Shown one piece after another: positions 51,001-57,000 of a stretch of DNA of 64,000 nucleotides. Position 1 is the stretch's first letter; the number at the start of each line of letters is the position of its first letter. A program made the translations under genes and the position numbers. This DNA is from Owenia fusiformis (Eukaryota; Annelida; Polychaeta; Sabellida; Oweniidae), in assembly GCA_903813345.2 (NCBI GenBank), contig CAIIXF020000003.1, positions 10,680,931-10,744,930 of the forward strand, in the 5' to 3' direction. Below the pieces are notes generated by a model, which ran no database searches, had not been told where the DNA came from, and saw only the letters and a list, made by a program, of their open reading frames with translations.

Positions 51001-54000
51001 AATAGGGGCTGGATCTGGCTCCATTTCTGTGTTTTTTGGATCCAAAATATTTTAATTACGACCAGGTGGTGACATTTGTCATGTTAATGCCTTGTTATCC
51101 CATCGAACGAAGTTCGGAGGGATATAGGGAACGCCTCCGTCCGTACGTACGTACGTCTGTCCATCCGTCCGTCCGTCCGGGCAATAACTCAAATACCGTT
51201 GGCCCGATTTTGTTCATATTTTGTACACATATACCCAATGGGGGTAGAAGTTCTGCTCAAAAAATGATTTTCAAAATGGCCGCTCATTTAAAAATGGCGG
51301 CCATTTTAGTGCCGATTTTACAATAATTTAGGTACTGCATATAAAACTGTAATAGCAATATGTTTTAAATGTAAAAAAGTTATATAGGACATTGATTAAG
51401 CTAGAAATGTAAATACAGAAGAAATATATGGCAGCCATCTTGAAAAATGGCCGCCTTTGCACGTCATTTTACGATTTTTGCTGTAACTTGAAAAGTAGTG
51501 GAGCGATTTTGTTCATATTTGGTATGTGAATACTTTAAGCATGGCACAATGTCTAATGACATTTTTGGTAGTAAGCGGCCATTTTGAAAAATGGCCGCCA
51601 TTTTTATGTGTGTTATTTTACATTTTTTACTATAACTCAAAAAGTAGTAGAGCGATTTTGTTCATATTTTATATGTGAATACTATAAGCATGGCACACTG
51701 TCTAATGACACTTTGGGTAGTAAGCGGCCACCATTTTTTATGTTTTGTAGTATAACTTGAAAAGTAGTGGAGCGATTTTGTTCATATTTGATATGTGAAT
51801 ACTTTAAGTATGGCACATTGACTAATAAAACTTTGGGGAGTAGTCGGCCATTTTGAAATGCCACCATTTTTATGTGTGTTATTTTACATTTTTCATCATA
51901 ATTCAAAAAGTAATAGAGCGATTTTAGCATATTTGATATGTGAATACTCGTAAGGAATGCATACTGTCTTATGACATTTTGGGTAGTAGGCGGCCATTTT
52001 AAAAAATGGCCAGCATTTACATGTATGTGTGTGCGATTTTTTAAAAGTTTTATATTTGGCTACTTAAAAGCATATTACTTCTTCTGATGACAACTTGGCT
52101 AGTGAGCAACCATTTTGAAAATGGTGGCCTTTCTTATGGGTGTTATTTTATGATATTTGCTATATATTTTGTTTGTAAAAATGCTATTTCTGTTCGATGG
52201 GATTCGCTATGCTTTGGCGTTGCCGTTGTTCTGGTTTTATTATATTTTAAGTGGTAGAACTTGAAAGCATAGGGTACCTGACCTGCCAACCTAAAATGAT
52301 AAAGGTCCATATGCAACATGGCAAGTGATTTCAGACAGTCATATCTTTAAACTGACTTTCAAAGACTTAGAGACTGAAATTTGGGATTTCAAGGAATACT
52401 TTTCAAGAAAATAGTCTTACCTTTCTATTAGGATGGGTTCAGGTGCCAAAGATAACTGATCCATGGATATATATCATTTTGAAAGTTGGAAGCAAGAAAT
52501 ATTTTTTGGAGGCCATGTTTTTTTACAGTCATAACAGGAAATAGATTCTCTAACCCTACTATCACACCAAACTAGTTCTCACGTTGTCGAAAACGGGCTT
52601 TAACTGTGTACGAACGGACTGGACGTACTTAGAACCGTTTGGGGTCTATTTGCAAACTTCATCGAACGTACTCGAACGGGTAGGTCCTCTAGAACTTAGA
52701 ACATGCTCAAAATGTTCTCGTGGTCGTCACGTTCTACAATTAGAACGAGTGACAACATACTAACGACGAGCTGGACGTACTATGAACGGAACCGTCGTAC
52801 TTCGATCCTACTAGGGACGTTTTTACAATGAATTGAACTGTCTGAGGACGTATTGAGAAGGTGGTAGAACTAATTGCAAACGGGTTTAAACTGACTACGA
52901 ACGTATTAAAGACTGCTTATGAACGAGTTAGCAAGAATATAGCTATCACACCAAACAAGTTGTCACTGCGTTCTTCAAAACTGGCTTTAAACTGTGTGCG
53001 AACGGAATGAATGTAGCTGCAACTTTCTAAGGTCTATTTACGAACTTCATGAACGTTCTCAGACGGGTAGGTGATTTAAGAATTTTGAATTGATTCAAAA
53101 TTCGATGGCGACCATACCATTCTGTAATCAGGTCATGATGACCTTCAAGAGTATACGAGTTTGCACACCGACGTGATGCGACCTGAACGAACTGCGAATG
53201 AGATGGACGTGTTCAAGACTGTTTATGAACGAAGTAGCTAATTATTTTAGACATATCTCCCGACCACAGCCAGATTGAGCCCGCGTTTTACGACGTTTTC
53301 GTAGGACTGGCAAGAACGGGTAAGAACTAGTTTGGTGTGATAGGGGGGTAAATGGAAACTGGGTTTACATCATTAATCCTGATTTTGGCTTAGAATATCT
53401 ACCGAAATATGTATTTAAATATTATTAGCATGTTTATTGACTATTATTTTTTTTAATCTTGTGCAGTGATTCGACTGTTTTCTAAAATTTAATACATAGC
53501 TTAGAAATTACAGGAATATTGCATCATGGTCTAGTGGTCTTAAATGGATAAGGCACTGGACTTCTGCACCAGCTTTTGGCAGTTTGGTGGTTTGAATCCC
53601 GGTCGTGACAAAAAGGTCACTATAGAAGCAGAAAACGCATTTCACACTTTCATTGATCAAATATCTTTAAAAATCAAAAGAAAATCCAATATTCAATGTT
53701 TTGAGCCATATTTCATTAAAATTGGTCCATGATTTATGAAGATATTGACATTTCAAGATTATATAGGGGTATGTTCGCGATTTCACTGGAAATATTTTCG
53801 TCTTTGATAGCTTAGAACATTTCTTTGGATCACAATAACTTTGCAACTAACAAAGATAGGATGCTAGTTTTAAGCAATAATGTGCTGGATTCAAAATTGA
53901 ACAAAGTCAGAAAATATAAGTTCTTTAAGACTGCAACTTAAAAAATGTCAGGGGAAGGGTGTTGAAGGGTTTAATAATCACGGATATTGAAAATCACATT

Positions 54001-57000
54001 TTATCCATTTTTACAGTACTGTCAACCCCCAAAGATTTTCTCGCGGGACAGATTTTTTAGACCCAGTGCCCAAAATTCGCGGGATTTTGCGGGACATCTA
54101 CTAAATTCGCGGGATTTCGCGGGACATTTAAGGGATTTGCGTGATTGCGCTTATAGGCCAATTTTTTTTATCAAATTCGCGTGATTTCGCGGGACCATTC
54201 GAGGGACAAACACCCTAATTGCGGGACAGTTAACAGGTTTACCAGCAAAAACTTCATAGAGGGACAGATTTTCTAGAAAAAGTGCCCTAAATTTGCGGGA
54301 TTTCGCGGGACATCCACCTAAATTTGCAGGATGTCCCGGGACATTCAAGGGATATGCGTGATTTGGACTAATGTAAAAGCGTGTAAAAGTACTTGAATCA
54401 AACGTTCAGATACTGATTAATCAAATATAATGCACCTTTACATTGTAACTTAAATAAACGTCAACATAATTTCACAAAATACGCATAGACATAATATTAT
54501 TAAACTTTATTGTAATTTATCAAAAACAAAAACCATGCTTGAGGTGTGAGTATCGTAATCTAACACGAAATTCAAAAATTTGGAACAATACTTTGCACTT
54601 CTCTGCCTCTGGCGTCGTGACCAACTACTACCATACTGTAGGCATGGGCTTTCAATATTGAAAGCCCATGATATAGGGGTTCGATTAATCTACATCAAAT
54701 TATAGGGAATGAGGTTACTTTTCTAGATAGGGTTTGTAGAAAAAAACGGGTACCGGGTAGTAAATCCTCCATGCTGGGTTCAAACTTTTTTTTATTTTTT
54801 TTTATTCCTTCATTCTTATTTATGTACATGTAAATGTAAATATAAATATGTACATGTAAATGTAATGCAATTAATAATATAAATAAAATTTACGTACACA
54901 AACTTGGTACCCGGTCGAAAAACCGGGTAACCAAAAAACGAAATATACGAATATACAACATCATTAGAAAACGTGTAAGATTTGTTTTGAATTTACAAAA
55001 ATGTAACTTCCTTCAAAATTGAGCTCTTTTCTTCCTCTATCATCATGGTCATATTTCCATTGGTAATGAAGGGGAAGGGGGTGCGATCGCACCATCACAC
55101 CCTCTCCTGGCTACGCCAATGACATTGTAAGACGATTTGAATAATAAGACAAATCAATTTTACTCTATTTTCAATGAGTTCGTATGTTGGTACGTGAACA
55201 TAACCAATGAAAATATGGTCATGACGATAGAGGAAGAAAAGAGCCTTAAAATATGCTTTTTATTTGAAGCTTCTAGCTCAATTTTGAAGGATGTTACATA
55301 CATTTTTGTAAATTCAAAACAAATCTTACACGTTTTCTGATAATCTAATTATGTTATACTCGTATATTCGTATTTTTCATTTTTTGGGTACCCGTTTTTT
55401 GACCGGGTACCGGGTACCAAGTTTGAACCCAGCATGGAGGATTTACTACCCGGTACCCGGTTTTTTCTACAAACCCTTTCTAGATATCAGCGTCCATTTA
55501 TTGTAACTCGCGTTTGCTAACATTTGCTCAGTTCTGAGATGAAGGCCACACGGATAGTAAAAAGGCCAACGTTGGAACTATTTGTGACCTACATCCCTAT
55601 TGTCGTAATTAAAATGAAAGTTGAACCCTTCCTCTTTATTTTGATACCAAACAACAGCATGCTAGGTACTTAAAATTAGGTAAACTTTACTCCTCAAAAG
55701 TGCAAAAACTTAGCTTCTTATATAAGATAAGATAATCACCATATAGGGGATTGCAACAATTTCGGAAATTCGCGGAGGTCGAAAGCCACATTTGCGGGAC
55801 TTCGCGGGACATTGCAGGACACGCGAATTAGCCTAATTTTGATCGAATTCGCGGGATAATCCCGCCATTCGCGGGACACTTGACAGCTCTGTTTTTAGTA
55901 ATATTTGGTTAGAGCTAATAATTTCTGCAAATTTTAAGACTAAGAAAAATGTATGGTACCAACATAAATTTTAGACCTTCCTCTACAACATGTGAAAATA
56001 TGAAAGAATACCTGCAAGTAATAAGGAAAATATGGCCCGTTGCAGGGGTTCACTTTTTTGGACCACCCTGTATATTCCTACATACTTTTTCACTTGTAGA
56101 GGACCTATCAACATTACTATTTATTTATTATTTAAAATATTAGATTTTGATATTTTTGAAGTTTACAACAGATTATCTACTTATGGATCAATTTTTGGAA
56201 AGGTTATTAGCATGATATTTTGATTTTATCTGTTTATATTATATTTTGCATTTAAAATGATTGAAAATAATTGTTCCATTTAGTTCACTTTCTTTTAACA
56301 TCATCTTGTTTTAAATTGTATAAAATATTCAATGTATTTATAATAGTCTTACTTATTTAGTGTCTGTTTATATTGATACTAACACTATTGTAATATTGAA
56401 ATCAGATAAGTGATAAAAATCCCCAAGTGGAGGCCAATGTCCCTCCCCCCCCCCCCCCCCATTTGTGACATGGCGTTATACAAATTAGGTTGAAGACATC
56501 AGGATGAAACCTGTTTTCATGATTTATACACCTTAATGATGTAATTTGATCGGAATAATGTACTAGCTTTTCATCTAAGACCTATCAGGGAAAATATTTA
56601 ATTTTCGTAAAATAGACCCCTGAAAATGTAGTTCTGTGCTTCTGTGCATGTATGGTGTCCAGAAATTTACAAATAAATTAACAAAAGCAAATTAAAATCG
56701 TCAGGCTGTGACAATAAGCTTTAAAAAATGATATAGTGTTTGATGATTTATACCTCCACTGTGAACTTGGATTTGATTTTGATCTAATTTTTTAGTTGAA
56801 AATTTAAAAAATGCTTTTGATATATACTCCTCAAAAAAAGTTAAGGATCTCTTGGTTTACATGTTAATCCCCATATTTGTTTAACGACTGTTTTCTAAGC
56901 GGGGAACAAAAGAAATCCAAATAAAGAAAATAAATCTGTATCTTGATTCTATTCCCTATAAAGTCCGCAACGCTTCAATGTTATATCTCCATTACATTGG

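Noticed and set aside
53525-53620. Functional tRNA gene
   Set aside because: The D arm and variable region contain extra bases and the acceptor stem does not pair, so a SINE head is more likely.
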